Of a stretch of DNA of 53,179 nucleotides, positions 1 to 7,027 are shown piece by piece. Below the pieces are notes generated by a model. The model saw nothing but the letters and a program-made list of their open reading frames with translations. It ran no database searches and had not been told where the DNA came from. Within the stretch, counting starts at the first letter, position 1; every line of letters starts with the position of its first letter. Made by a program: the position numbers and the translations under genes. Source of the stretch: Flammeovirgaceae bacterium UBA1842 (GTDB taxonomy: Bacteria > Bacteroidota > Bacteroidia > Cytophagales > Cyclobacteriaceae); NCBI GenBank assembly GCA_002338655.1, contig DDIU01000005.1:1-53179 (forward strand), written 5' to 3'.

Positions 1-417
1 GAAGTTTACCGGACAACAGTGGATCAAGTCCGGCATGACACAGAAGTTGGTGCTACAGACTCCAAGTAACAGCCTCGATTATTATAACTCCTGTCTTTGC
101 GGACTTGATCCGCAATCCCTAATTTAATAGCTTGAGATTGGACACTTCTTAAAAGTATTAACAAGACGCTAAGACCAGATGAGTTGGAACCAAACCTGTC
201 AGGTTTTGCTTTATTTAATCCTTCAATTATTCAAAATACACTGCCTTGAGCTAGGACAAACCTGGCAGGTTTTAGTAACCATTTATTTGCTTTTTTAGCA
301 AAATGATCCGGCCCTGTCTGCCGACAAAGACAGGCATCTCACGTTTAAAGCAACAATCAAAAACCAAGGAGAAAGAAAACTCTAATTCTTTGATGTCATT
401 TTTCTATCTTTATTAAG
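1..417. repeat. Intergenic region with REP-like palindromes
   Basis: No convincing gene is seen here. The stretch holds several short inverted repeats. AAACCTG/CAGGTTT with a 1-nt centre occurs twice, at 192-206 and 258-272. CCTGTCT/AGACAGG lies at 313-319 and 328-334. GGATCAAGTCCG at 21-32 has its perfect inverted copy CGGACTTGATCC at 100-111. Related palindromes recur at about 18777-18810 and 52839-52855, so these look like members of dispersed REP-type families rather than operators of one gene. The role is unknown. Confidence 0.55.
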
Positions 418-942
418 ATGAATGAATTCTTAAGTTACGGTTGGCAAATAGTTGTTATTGTGTTTGCTATAATAGGTTTTTTAAATACCAGTAATTCCTT
501 TTATAAAATCTATATAAAGCCCGAAAAACCAAAATTAGAAATTGACTTTAAAATTTCCATGTTTAACAGGGGTGACACCTTGGTAATTACCAGATTTATT
601 AAAATATTAAATAACTCGGCTAAAACAGCTTTTCGAATAAAATTATATATTTCGAATGGAGAGAATAATTTAATATTAACAAGGGATTCTCTAAAGCCAG
701 CCCAAGACCCAATTCTACATGAAAACAAAACTGAAATAGATTATCAACCAACAATTGAAATCAGCGATTACCTTAATAATGCTTTCGTTATTGCTCAATA
801 TAAAGATGATAAAGGCACTACTTTTTATACAAGACGGAATGGAATGGATAATAAATCTACATTGTTTGCCACAAAGAAGAGACCTAAAGACCTTGACGAT
901 TTTTTTGTTAAAGTAGAAAAAGATGAAAAAGATATTAAGTGA
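418..942 (+). CDS. Hypothetical membrane-anchored protein
   Basis: This is a 174-residue protein of unrecognised family. Residues about 9-26 form one hydrophobic segment, followed by a KPEKPK basic-proline stretch and then a mostly beta-type soluble part of about 130 residues, ending in a charged Lys/Asp-rich tail. That layout suggests a single-pass membrane anchor with the rest in the cytoplasm or periplasm; the orientation is not clear. It stands alone between repeat-rich DNA and the left end of the integrated element, so its neighbours give no functional clue. The ATG start is used because the hydrophobic N terminus begins just after it. Coding status is likely but not certain. Confidence 0.6.
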   Translation: MNEFLSYGWQIVVIVFAIIGFLNTSNSFYKIYIKPEKPKLEIDFKISMFNRGDTLVITRFIKILNNSAKTAFRIKLYISNGENNLILTRDSLKPAQDPILHENKTEIDYQPTIEISDYLNNAFVIAQYKDDKGTTFYTRRNGMDNKSTLFATKKRPKDLDDFFVKVEKDEKDIK

Positions 943-1097
943 CTTCTTATCTTTATTTTGGTGGAGGAGAGGAAATGTCTTGATTGTGGTAATTATTCTG
1001 GTTGGAATTTGGTAGCTCAATTAGTAAATAAGTGCCATCAAATTTATCCTTAAAAATAACATTTCGTATCCTTTCATGACACCTATAAAATAAAAAA

Positions 1098-1121
1098 GCA
1101 CTTACAATTTAATGTAAGTGC
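1098..1121 (-). terminator. Displaced tRNA-Thr terminator (left junction copy)
   Basis: A 9-bp perfect stem, GCACTTACA/TGTAAGTGC, is followed on the minus strand by a T run (six As on the plus strand at 1092-1097). It closely matches the terminator next to the intact tRNA-Thr at 7248-7273. I infer that this is the original chromosomal terminator, separated from the tRNA gene when the element inserted. Confidence 0.6.
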
Positions 1122-1133
1122 CTGATTATCAAT

Positions 1134-1177
1134 GAGCCCCCAGTCGGATTCGAACCAACGACCTACTGATTACAAGT
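1134..1177 (-). repeat. attL: 3' tRNA-Thr fragment left by integration
   Basis: These 44 bases are identical to 7284-7327, the 3' half of the intact tRNA-Thr gene from the anticodon loop to the acceptor end. Sequence identity stops at 1178, where the intact gene continues with CAG and this copy with TAT. Upstream of the core, similarity continues through the terminator hairpin with one substitution and two single-base indels. This is the pattern left by a tyrosine recombinase that integrates in a tRNA gene. Confidence 0.92.
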
Positions 1178-1290
1178 TATTATCTGCCCTTTGTATTATC
1201 TTTACTAACATTTGTTTATCTTTGTTAATGAGCGTTTAGAGTGATATAATGACTATTTCCAGTTATTGTTCTTTACCCCCTTATAGCGAT

Positions 1291-1313
1291 AAATGTTTCA
1301 CATTTGTTTCACA
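1291..1313 (+). repeat. Candidate integrase arm-type site, left
   Basis: This 23-bp sequence matches 7213-7235 near the opposite end of the element at 21 of 23 positions, in the same orientation. It lies between attL and the integrase start. An internal sequence shared by both ends of a tyrosine-recombinase element suggests an arm-type or excisionase binding site; it may also overlap the integrase promoter. Confidence 0.45.
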
Positions 1314-1325
1314 TGAACTGAAAAG

Positions 1326-2612
1326 ATGAAAAAAGAAAGTCGAAGAAAGGTAACTACTTCATTGGTTTTTCGAAAAGATCAGACGGATAGCAATGGAGAT
1401 TATGCAATTAAACTTAGAATTGGGTTTGACCGAAAATCAAGGTATTATTCGGCAACAATTGATGGCAAGACTGTTTATTCGTCAAATGAAAAGATACTAC
1501 TTTCAGATGTTAATCTTAAAGGTGAAAATAGATTTATCCAAAGCAAACTTCAAGTACTTAAAGGTAAAGCGTTAACCGTTATTGAAGCAATTGAAAGCAA
1601 AAATAAGCCTTTTACATTTGTTGAATTTGAAGCAAATTTTCTTAAAAGTGATAGTAGGAAAAGCATTCAGGATTATATGGATGATGTGTATGAACATCGA
1701 ATGTCTGACGGGAGAATTGGCACTGCGAAAAGCTACAACAATGCGTTCAATGCGTTCAAAAAATACAAGAAAGGAAAGCCTATTGCGCCCCATGAATTGA
1801 CCGTTAATGAATTAAAGAAGTTCGAAAAATACCTTTTCGATTCGGGTGTTGGAAAGACAACGGTCGGTATCTATATGAGAAGCCTACGTGTGGCGTTTAA
1901 TGATGCTGTTGACGATAATCCAGAACTGGAAGCACTCACACCATTTGCAAAAAGATCAAACCAATCTCGCAAGTACATTATAAAAACAGGAAGTGGCCAT
2001 AAAGGTGATGCACTTTCACCGGATGATTTGAAAAGGTTTTTAAATCTTAAGGTTGAAAAGGGAACTTCTGAATTTGAATCAAAATTATATTGGATGTTTT
2101 GCTTTTTTTGTCAGGGAATGAACTTCCGTGATTTGGCCTACTTACGGTATTCAAATTTAAATATTAAGAATAATTCCATTGAATATATTAGGAGGAAAAC
2201 TAAAAACTCTGAGCAAAAGGAATCGATTATAAACGTCCCTTTGACTACTGAGATATTAAAAATAATCAATGAATTAGGAAATGATAAGCAAGAGGGGCTA
2301 ATCTTCGATATTATAACGGATGATATGAGTGAGGAAAGGCAAGATTCTGTTATTCGGCAAAAAATTAAGATAGTAAATAAGTGGTTGAAACGTCTGTGTG
2401 AGGCCAATAATTTACCCTCTATGACAACATACTGGAGCAGGCACACCTATGCTTCGCTTTTAAAAATGGCAGAAGTTCCGGTTGAAATGATAAGGGAGCT
2501 TTTAGATCACTCAGATATTCGGACGACTGAAAACTATCTAAAGAAATTCGATCTATCTGAAAAGAGAAAAGCAAATGAAAAGGCTGCATTATTATACAAA
2601 TCTGCTAGTTGA
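1326..2612 (+). CDS. Tyrosine recombinase / integrase
   Basis: This 428-residue site-specific recombinase should integrate and excise the element at tRNA-Thr. It has a beta-rich N-terminal arm-binding part (residues 1-105), a SAM-like core-binding domain (about 110-215) and a C-terminal catalytic domain (about 225-410). The catalytic set visible is Lys291 in the beta hairpin, Arg372 in WSRHT, His395 in LLDHSD and the nucleophile Tyr404 in TENYL. The residue after GM in GMNFRDL is Asn266 instead of the usual first arginine, with Arg268 two residues on. Variants at this place are known in Bacteroidota integrases; CTnDOT IntDOT has serine. The gene starts 149 bp from the attL core, the usual arrangement for such islands. 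Confidence 0.93.
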   Translation: MKKESRRKVTTSLVFRKDQTDSNGDYAIKLRIGFDRKSRYYSATIDGKTVYSSNEKILLSDVNLKGENRFIQSKLQVLKGKALTVIEAIESKNKPFTFVEFEANFLKSDSRKSIQDYMDDVYEHRMSDGRIGTAKSYNNAFNAFKKYKKGKPIAPHELTVNELKKFEKYLFDSGVGKTTVGIYMRSLRVAFNDAVDDNPELEALTPFAKRSNQSRKYIIKTGSGHKGDALSPDDLKRFLNLKVEKGTSEFESKLYWMFCFFCQGMNFRDLAYLRYSNLNIKNNSIEYIRRKTKNSEQKESIINVPLTTEILKIINELGNDKQEGLIFDIITDDMSEERQDSVIRQKIKIVNKWLKRLCEANNLPSMTTYWSRHTYASLLKMAEVPVEMIRELLDHSDIRTTENYLKKFDLSEKRKANEKAALLYKSAS

Positions 2613-2614
2613 AA

Positions 2615-3319
2615 ATGGGAGCAATAAAAAGAATAGAAGAAGAATTTGAGTTTATTTCATTCGTTAATCAATTCGAGAATGAAGGTATTAAATTTAATTT
2701 ATTTAATGACTCTGATCCAAAATCAGTAACAAATGATGGAATTACATTTACTCTTGAAAATGAAATAAACCATGATCACGAAATAGATTTGGCTGAACTG
2801 TTTTATTTCAGGTTATCTAAGTTACCATTATATAAAAATTGCACTTCAAATGAATTTATTGAAAGGCAAAAGTTATTTATAAATCAACAACCAAAAAATA
2901 TACAAGATGAATATACATCCTTGTTTGATACATTAAACAGAGGGTTGGAAAATTTTCAATGGTTTCATAATTCAAATCTAAAAAGTCAACGTCAAATAGC
3001 AGGATTTTATTGGTATGTCAAACAATCATCTCAAAATTTTGCCTTTCAATATCACACTGAAAATATAGTTGGAAAATACAGGCCTAGTGACACTTCATTT
3101 TCCAAGGCAAAAAGAGAATATGCCGACTTTCAACTAGAGGGAACAAGAAAAAAGGGGACTTCGAACAACATAGATGATTTAGAAATTATCAATCTTGAAC
3201 TAAAAAGGCTTGGAATTAACAGTGATATTATAATCCAAGACCTGAAAGATGCAAGAGTGCATCATGAATCAAGAAAAGACGAAAAGACGAAAAGAAAACA
3301 GCAAAAAAATAAAAATTAG
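2615..3319 (+). CDS. Hypothetical island protein next to integrase
   Basis: This is a protein of about 234 residues that I cannot assign to a family. It is rich in charged and aromatic residues, has no signal peptide or membrane segment, and ends in a very basic Lys/Arg/Gln tail (last ~15 residues) that could contact nucleic acid. A TTG at 2609 overlaps the integrase stop and would add two residues; the ATG at 2615 is preferred. The tight spacing implies co-transcription with the integrase. Its function may be tied to recombination or regulation of the element, but that comes from position only. Confidence 0.75.
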   Translation: MGAIKRIEEEFEFISFVNQFENEGIKFNLFNDSDPKSVTNDGITFTLENEINHDHEIDLAELFYFRLSKLPLYKNCTSNEFIERQKLFINQQPKNIQDEYTSLFDTLNRGLENFQWFHNSNLKSQRQIAGFYWYVKQSSQNFAFQYHTENIVGKYRPSDTSFSKAKREYADFQLEGTRKKGTSNNIDDLEIINLELKRLGINSDIIIQDLKDARVHHESRKDEKTKRKQQKNKN

Positions 3320-3428
3320 GCATCATTAGTAAATTTCACAAAATATAAATCACTAAACGCACACCAAACGCACACCCCTTATTTTATCAACCACTTAATT
3401 TAGTTGCATCACTTTAAATTATATCAAG

Positions 3429-3716
3429 ATGCAACAAATTATATTAAATGGTATCAGCTTCACCGAAATGATGGAGCAATTTCGGCAAGTAGTTAAAGAC
3501 GAAATTACAGCTATACCAAGTCCAGATCCAAAGAAGAAGTTTCTGACAATTGAAGAAGCTACAGAAATGACTGGGTACTCCAAGTCTACTATTTATCGCA
3601 TGACTTCAGAGCGAACAATTCCCCATCTAAAAAATGGAGGAAAACTAATGTTCTCTTATGATGATCTGTCTGAATGGTTAATGAGTGGAAAAAAAGACCC
3701 TCTATTTCTGACATAA
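3429..3716 (+). CDS. Helix-turn-helix excisionase-like protein
   Basis: This 95-residue protein has a C-terminal winged HTH of the MerR/excisionase type (residues about 38-88). The pattern is T-x-E-E-A-x-x-M-T-G-Y-S-K-S-T-I-Y, then P-H-x-K-N-G-G-K and F-x-x-x-D-L-x-x-W. Such proteins in Bacteroidota elements act as recombination directionality factors or transcription regulators, binding near the att sites. The N-terminal ~35 residues form a predicted helix that may dimerise. It is separated from the integrase operon by about 110 bp, so it probably has its own promoter, and its last codons overlap a strong terminator. Excisionase versus regulator cannot be decided from sequence. Confidence 0.85.
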   Translation: MQQIILNGISFTEMMEQFRQVVKDEITAIPSPDPKKKFLTIEEATEMTGYSKSTIYRMTSERTIPHLKNGGKLMFSYDDLSEWLMSGKKDPLFLT

Positions 3717-3730
3717 AAGGGTCTTTTTTT
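3691..3730 (+). terminator. Rho-independent terminator after HTH gene
   Basis: AAAAAGACCCT at 3691-3701 pairs with AGGGTCTTTTT at 3718-3728, and a run of Ts follows. The 5' arm lies inside the 3' end of the HTH coding sequence. The symmetrical A and T tracts could let it work in both directions. Confidence 0.8.
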
Positions 3731-3813
3731 TAGTTTTTATTAACGGGTATTATGAGAACAAATATACAAAAATCAGAGGAATTATCACATGGCTTAAAAT
3801 TCAAAAATTAGCC

Positions 3814-4503
3814 GTGGAAAAAGAAACTAGATATTTCAATTTCCCTATTCAGATACTTCAAGGATTTATGAATGATCAGCGCAATACACTAAATAATATT
3901 TGTGATTACGCCATATATGCCCATTCCTTAAGCTATGAATACGGGGAAAGTGAAATAGAAAAATTTGAAGAGGCTAACGGTTATTATAGGTTGAAAGTAG
4001 GGAATAGTAAACATTCCTTGAATAATGGGAAATACTTATATAATGACTTTATGGGTCTTAACCCTCCAATGGTGGGACTTTCTACAAATATATGGTGGGA
4101 CTTTTACTTGAATCAAAAAACCGACTTTGAACTGGCTTGCCTTCTAGGATTCCTGGGACTTAAAAGCATTCTTAATGCTAAATCATACTGCAAAGTCACT
4201 AACAATTATTGGTTGTCTAGAATGGACGGTCAAGCCAAATCAGTAAGCCAGACTAACCAATTGACCCCACCAATTGCGAAATATTCAAACGAGTATCAGT
4301 TAAAAAAAATTAAGGAAGAACTGTCTTTGAATTGGGGGCTTAAACATTATGGCCGATATACTAGAGGGTTTTATGTGAGCTTCAAAATGGAGTTTAAAGA
4401 ATTAGTTCGTCAAGCAGAATTAAGTCGAAAGTCCAGAAAAAAGGAACAATTGAAAAACCAACGAAATGAAATTATCCAAAATGTATTAATTGAATTGCAA
4501 TGA
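3814..4503 (+). CDS. Island protein, possible replication initiator
   Basis: This is a 229-residue protein with no family I can name with certainty. The start is GTG at 3814, chosen because the ETRYFNFPIQ stretch reads like a conserved N terminus and no in-frame ATG precedes it; the next Met is near residue 30. The C terminus is strongly basic (ELVRQAELSRKSRKKEQLKNQ), which fits DNA binding. The repeated CACGACC boxes that begin 8 bp after its stop look like plasmid-type iterons, which usually lie in or next to the initiator gene. That placement is the only reason for suggesting a replication role. Confidence 0.75.
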   Translation: MEKETRYFNFPIQILQGFMNDQRNTLNNICDYAIYAHSLSYEYGESEIEKFEEANGYYRLKVGNSKHSLNNGKYLYNDFMGLNPPMVGLSTNIWWDFYLNQKTDFELACLLGFLGLKSILNAKSYCKVTNNYWLSRMDGQAKSVSQTNQLTPPIAKYSNEYQLKKIKEELSLNWGLKHYGRYTRGFYVSFKMEFKELVRQAELSRKSRKKEQLKNQRNEIIQNVLIELQ

Positions 4504-4510
4504 CGATTAA

Positions 4511-4613
4511 ATCACGACCATATCACGACCATATCACGACCTATATAAAAGGATTTAGAATAGTTGTTTACAATGTCACTAATACATTTCAACAACTACA
4601 CGACCTATATAAA
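4511..4613 (+). repeat. Iteron-like direct repeats, candidate origin
   Basis: An 11-bp unit ATCACGACCAT is repeated head to tail at 4511-4521 and 4522-4532, with a third copy (ATCACGACC) at 4533-4541. A further copy at 4599-4613 shares the 15-base CACGACCTATATAAA with 4535-4549. The boxes sit just after the putative replication gene in AT-rich DNA. Regular spacing of one helical turn is typical of initiator binding sites at plasmid and satellite origins. The repeats are directly visible; the origin role is inferred. Confidence 0.6.
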
Positions 4614-4664
4614 GATATTTTAGAAAGATACTTTAAAAAGGTTTTTAAGAAAGAAAACATAAAC

Positions 4665-4688
4665 GGGGGCTGCGCTCTCCCATTTTTT
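4665..4688 (+). terminator. Rho-independent terminator before nuclease gene
   Basis: GGGGG at 4665-4669 pairs with CTCCC at 4677-4681 (one G-U pair) around a 7-nt loop, and a run of six Ts follows at 4683-4688. It would end the transcript of the putative replication gene and separates it from the nuclease gene that starts 15 bp later. Confidence 0.7.
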
Positions 4689-4702
4689 AAAAGTTTTTAA
4701 GG

Positions 4703-5170
4703 ATGAAAGCAATAAGAGAACTAAACACCATGGCTTTTGAAGCAAAAAAAAGGAAATATAAAAATCTTCCGATTCACGCCATATCGACAAAAAAATATAA
4801 TGATAAAACCTCCAACGGTTTGACCACTTGCATAATTGATCATCTAAGACTGGAAGGTTGGCAAGCTGAAAGAATAAGCGTCACCGGACGATATGTAGGC
4901 GGCACTCGATTAGTCACCGATGTAATAGGCCGAACTAAACAAATTGGTTCTGCAAAGTGGATTAGTCCAAGTATGCAAGTTGGAACTGCCGACATCGCCT
5001 GCACTATACAGGGGCGAAGTGTGAAAATTGAGGTGAAAATTGGACGTGACAGGCAGTCACAAAAACAAATAGAATATCAACACCAAGTAGAACGAGCTGG
5101 AGGCATCTATTATATCGCTAAGGACTTCGAGAGCTTTTACAATTGGTATCAAAAATTAGTAAACAATTAA
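4703..5170 (+). CDS. VRR-NUC-type nuclease
   Basis: This 155-residue protein has the core of the PD-(D/E)xK superfamily, most like the small virus-type VRR-NUC enzymes of phages. The motif set is G-T-A-D97-I, then K-I-E110-V-K112, then a glutamine-rich helix with Gln126. Such stand-alone VRR-NUC proteins are structure-specific endonucleases, often Holliday-junction-like resolvases in phage replication modules. An N-terminal basic segment (residues 10-35) may help DNA binding. In this element it sits between the candidate origin and the unknown gene at 5190, which fits a replication or recombination-intermediate role. The family-level call is good; the exact substrate is not known. Confidence 0.8.
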   Translation: MKAIRELNTMAFEAKKRKYKNLPIHAISTKKYNDKTSNGLTTCIIDHLRLEGWQAERISVTGRYVGGTRLVTDVIGRTKQIGSAKWISPSMQVGTADIACTIQGRSVKIEVKIGRDRQSQKQIEYQHQVERAGGIYYIAKDFESFYNWYQKLVNN

Positions 5171-5189
5171 TCTAAAATTTATAATAAAA

Positions 5190-5789
5190 ATGAAAGCAGA
5201 AAGTAAGAAAAGGGTTGTACTGTTTCAAAATCACACCGGGATACAGGTACAAAGAAGTGCAACAGATGCATTGCCAAAGTTTCAAGAATTGATTCTTGAG
5301 GCTGAAAAATTCAAAATTAAAATTGCTTCAATTGATCAGCTAAAATTGATTGTGGAGGGCGGCTTTGACGTAATTAGAAACATGATTTATGATTCGTTAC
5401 CACAAGAGTCAATTGGTAAATATAGCGTCTCTAAGGATAACCTAATGACTATGTTGGACTTGCCATCAAGTGATAACGTTAATCATCTAATATCTGAGGT
5501 TCGATTTAACTCTAACCTATTGAGGGCTATGAGCCTGAAGAATGGCAAATTATATGTAGATAATGAGAAGATTGAAGCAATAGACGAAGCCGGGGATATC
5601 GTTGCCAAAACTCAGGCACAGGTAAAAGCATTTGAAGGGCATAGTGAAATGGCTAAAATCTTAAACACGTTTAATGAAGCCTATTCTATTACTGAAAATA
5701 CAGTTTTAAAAGACTTGTTTTTAGTGGATGACAAAGGAAGGTTTTCAATAAAAAATTACTACTACGCAACACATACACCAAAGGCCTAG
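5190..5789 (+). CDS. Hypothetical island protein
   Basis: This 199-residue soluble protein of unknown family starts 19 bp after the nuclease gene and is probably co-transcribed with it. No catalytic motif, signal peptide or membrane segment is visible. Predicted helices alternate with short strands, and the centre carries a long charged helix (about 115-160). Its 3' end overlaps an inverted repeat (5778-5803), and structured noncoding DNA follows. Nothing here supports a functional name. Confidence 0.75.
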   Translation: MKAESKKRVVLFQNHTGIQVQRSATDALPKFQELILEAEKFKIKIASIDQLKLIVEGGFDVIRNMIYDSLPQESIGKYSVSKDNLMTMLDLPSSDNVNHLISEVRFNSNLLRAMSLKNGKLYVDNEKIEAIDEAGDIVAKTQAQVKAFEGHSEMAKILNTFNEAYSITENTVLKDLFLVDDKGRFSIKNYYYATHTPKA

Positions 5790-5975
5790 TTGATAGCCTT
5801 TGGGTGGGTAGGGTCGCCATTTTTTCAACCTTTGGCGGCCTTTACTTAAAAAAACACTTTAGGTACTATGCCCGACCTCTGTAGTTCTGGAACATATGCG
5901 AAGCTCCGTTTAAACAGGTGGTTAGTGGTATTTCAGAAGATGTTGCGAACAAATACCCTATTGGGGTCTAAAGTG
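5778..5975 (+). ncRNA. Candidate structured RNA in the island
   Basis: The gap between the genes at 5190 and 6052 is densely foldable. Hairpin 1 is CCAAAGGC 5778-5785 with GCCTTTGG 5796-5803. Hairpin 2 is GGTCGCCA 5812-5819 with TGGCGGCC 5833-5840 (one wobble). A larger domain is closed by CACTTTAG 5855-5862 and CTAAAGTG 5968-5975, and encloses GGTATTT 5927-5933 with AAATACC 5951-5957 and a weaker stem TCTGT 5878-5882 with ACAGG 5914-5918. No ORF crosses the domain. A multi-branched domain with a perfect closing stem suggests a structured RNA, either a stand-alone regulator or a leader of the downstream gene. I do not recognise the class, and the strand is assumed from the flanking genes. Confidence 0.5.
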
Positions 5976-6007
5976 CCTAAAAACAACGTTTAAAGACGAA
6001 ATCAATA

Positions 6008-6028
6008 ATGATCTGTTGTTAAGATCAT
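6008..6028 (+). promoter_or_regulatory. Inverted repeat upstream of the 6052 gene
   Basis: ATGATCT at 6008-6014 and AGATCAT at 6022-6028 form a perfect 7-bp inverted repeat with a 7-nt centre, 24 bp before the start of the terminase-like gene. It lacks a T run, so an operator for an element-coded repressor or a leader hairpin is more likely than a terminator. Confidence 0.4.
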
Positions 6029-6051
6029 AAACAAAAAAAAGTGAAATAATT

Positions 6052-6603
6052 ATGGCCTATTTAACCAAAAGACAATTTGCAGATAAATGCGGAATTTCCA
6101 CTAGTGAATTATCGGTTTATATCTCAAGAAACAAGGTAATTATAACATCCCAGGGACTAATTGATGATGCAGATGAATTTAATGAGTACTTCTATTTAAG
6201 GCGAACCACTGACAATGATATTACGGACGAGTCAAACGAGTTCTTACAGCTCGATTATAAAAAGAAAAGTCTTGACATCCAGAAGATTACAGAAGAAATA
6301 GAGATTCTAAAAATCAAAAAAGACAAAACTCACTCTGAAGTTATCCCAACAAATATGATAGATTCTTTAATAAAAGAACATTCTAAATCCCTTTCAACCT
6401 CATTTGAAAAAGCATTAGATCGGATATTAATTAAAATCTCTGATAAACGGACTTTGACCTTGAAAGAAAAAAACTGTCTGAAGTCTGAAGTTTTAGCGGA
6501 AACAAAAATTATTAATAATAGAGTTATGCAGACTACTCAAAAGGAATTGAAACAAATTGTAGTGGATTTTTCAGAGACAAGAGGACGAGGCGAAAGGGTT
6601 TAA
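6052..6603 (+). CDS. Terminase small-subunit-like DNA-binding protein
   Basis: This 183-residue protein has an N-terminal winged helix-turn-helix (residues about 4-50: L-T-K-R-Q-F-A-D-K-C-G-I-S, then the recognition helix). A long Lys/Glu-rich helical region follows (about 65-105) and then a helical tail. That order resembles the Nu1-type small terminase subunit of lambdoid phages and also phage regulatory HTH proteins. I found no walker motifs and no large terminase gene nearby. In phage satellites a stand-alone small terminase redirects host-phage packaging to satellite DNA, which would fit this element. The fold is plausible; the packaging role is a hypothesis. Confidence 0.55.
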   Translation: MAYLTKRQFADKCGISTSELSVYISRNKVIITSQGLIDDADEFNEYFYLRRTTDNDITDESNEFLQLDYKKKSLDIQKITEEIEILKIKKDKTHSEVIPTNMIDSLIKEHSKSLSTSFEKALDRILIKISDKRTLTLKEKNCLKSEVLAETKIINNRVMQTTQKELKQIVVDFSETRGRGERV

Positions 6604-6808
6604 AAACTGTGACCCTAAAACCTACTAAAAGCAGGATTGATCATATCCATATTCCTGCTATAACAATTCCGATAGTTAGAAGTATATTATATACCAAGTT
6701 TATTTTATTTAGCTTCGGATAGTATAGAAGTAATATCTTTAAAAGTAGTGGAAATCACAAAGTTTCCCACTTCATTTTCATTGTGATATACTGTAAATGT
6801 CTTGGCCA
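6604..6808. other. Noncoding gap with convergent hairpins
   Basis: No gene is seen. AGCAGGA 6630-6636 pairs with TCCTGCT 6653-6659. At about 6747-6773 AGTGGAAA and TTTCCCACT form an imperfect stem that, read on the minus strand, is followed by a short T-rich tract, and could end the transcript of the small minus-strand ORF at 6809-7027. Confidence 0.4.
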
Positions 6809-7027
6809 TTATCCCAAAATTTTGTTGGTCTCCTCACGGAGCATTTCAACATATTTTTGGTTTGTCAGTTTTGCTAGTTTGGACTCAACTGACCAAAGTT
6901 TTATTTTAGCCTCAAGTCGTTGATCCTTCTTTTCTGATTCGGTGTCTAGTTGGAGTGCAAATGAGAATGAACTATTTAACCCACTCTTACCAACTGCACT
7001 ATTCGATAATTCATTAATTTTTACCAT
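6809..7027 (-). CDS. Small hypothetical protein at the right end
   Basis: This is a 72-residue ORF reading toward the terminase-like gene. The product is hydrophilic, with a Ser/Asn-rich N terminus (residues 1-27) and a charged helix (about 30-70), and has no recognised domain. A plausible terminator-like stem lies downstream at 6747-6773. It is the only minus-strand gene in the element, so it could be a small regulator or accessory factor, but it could also be non-coding. Confidence 0.4.
   Translation of the reverse strand: MVKINELSNSAVGKSGLNSSFSFALQLDTESEKKDQRLEAKIKLWSVESKLAKLTNQKYVEMLREETNKILG

Noticed and set aside
4500..4700. 66-codon ORF overlapping the stop of the 3814 gene
   Set aside because: It runs through the iteron-like repeats and the terminator hairpin at 4665-4688, and the product has no recognisable features. 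Noncoding origin DNA is the better explanation.
5855..5975. Retron msr/msd, hammerhead ribozyme or tracrRNA
   Set aside because: No reverse transcriptase, Cas gene or CRISPR repeat is nearby, and the conserved CUGAUGA/GAAA hammerhead core is absent. Only a generic structured-RNA call is supported.
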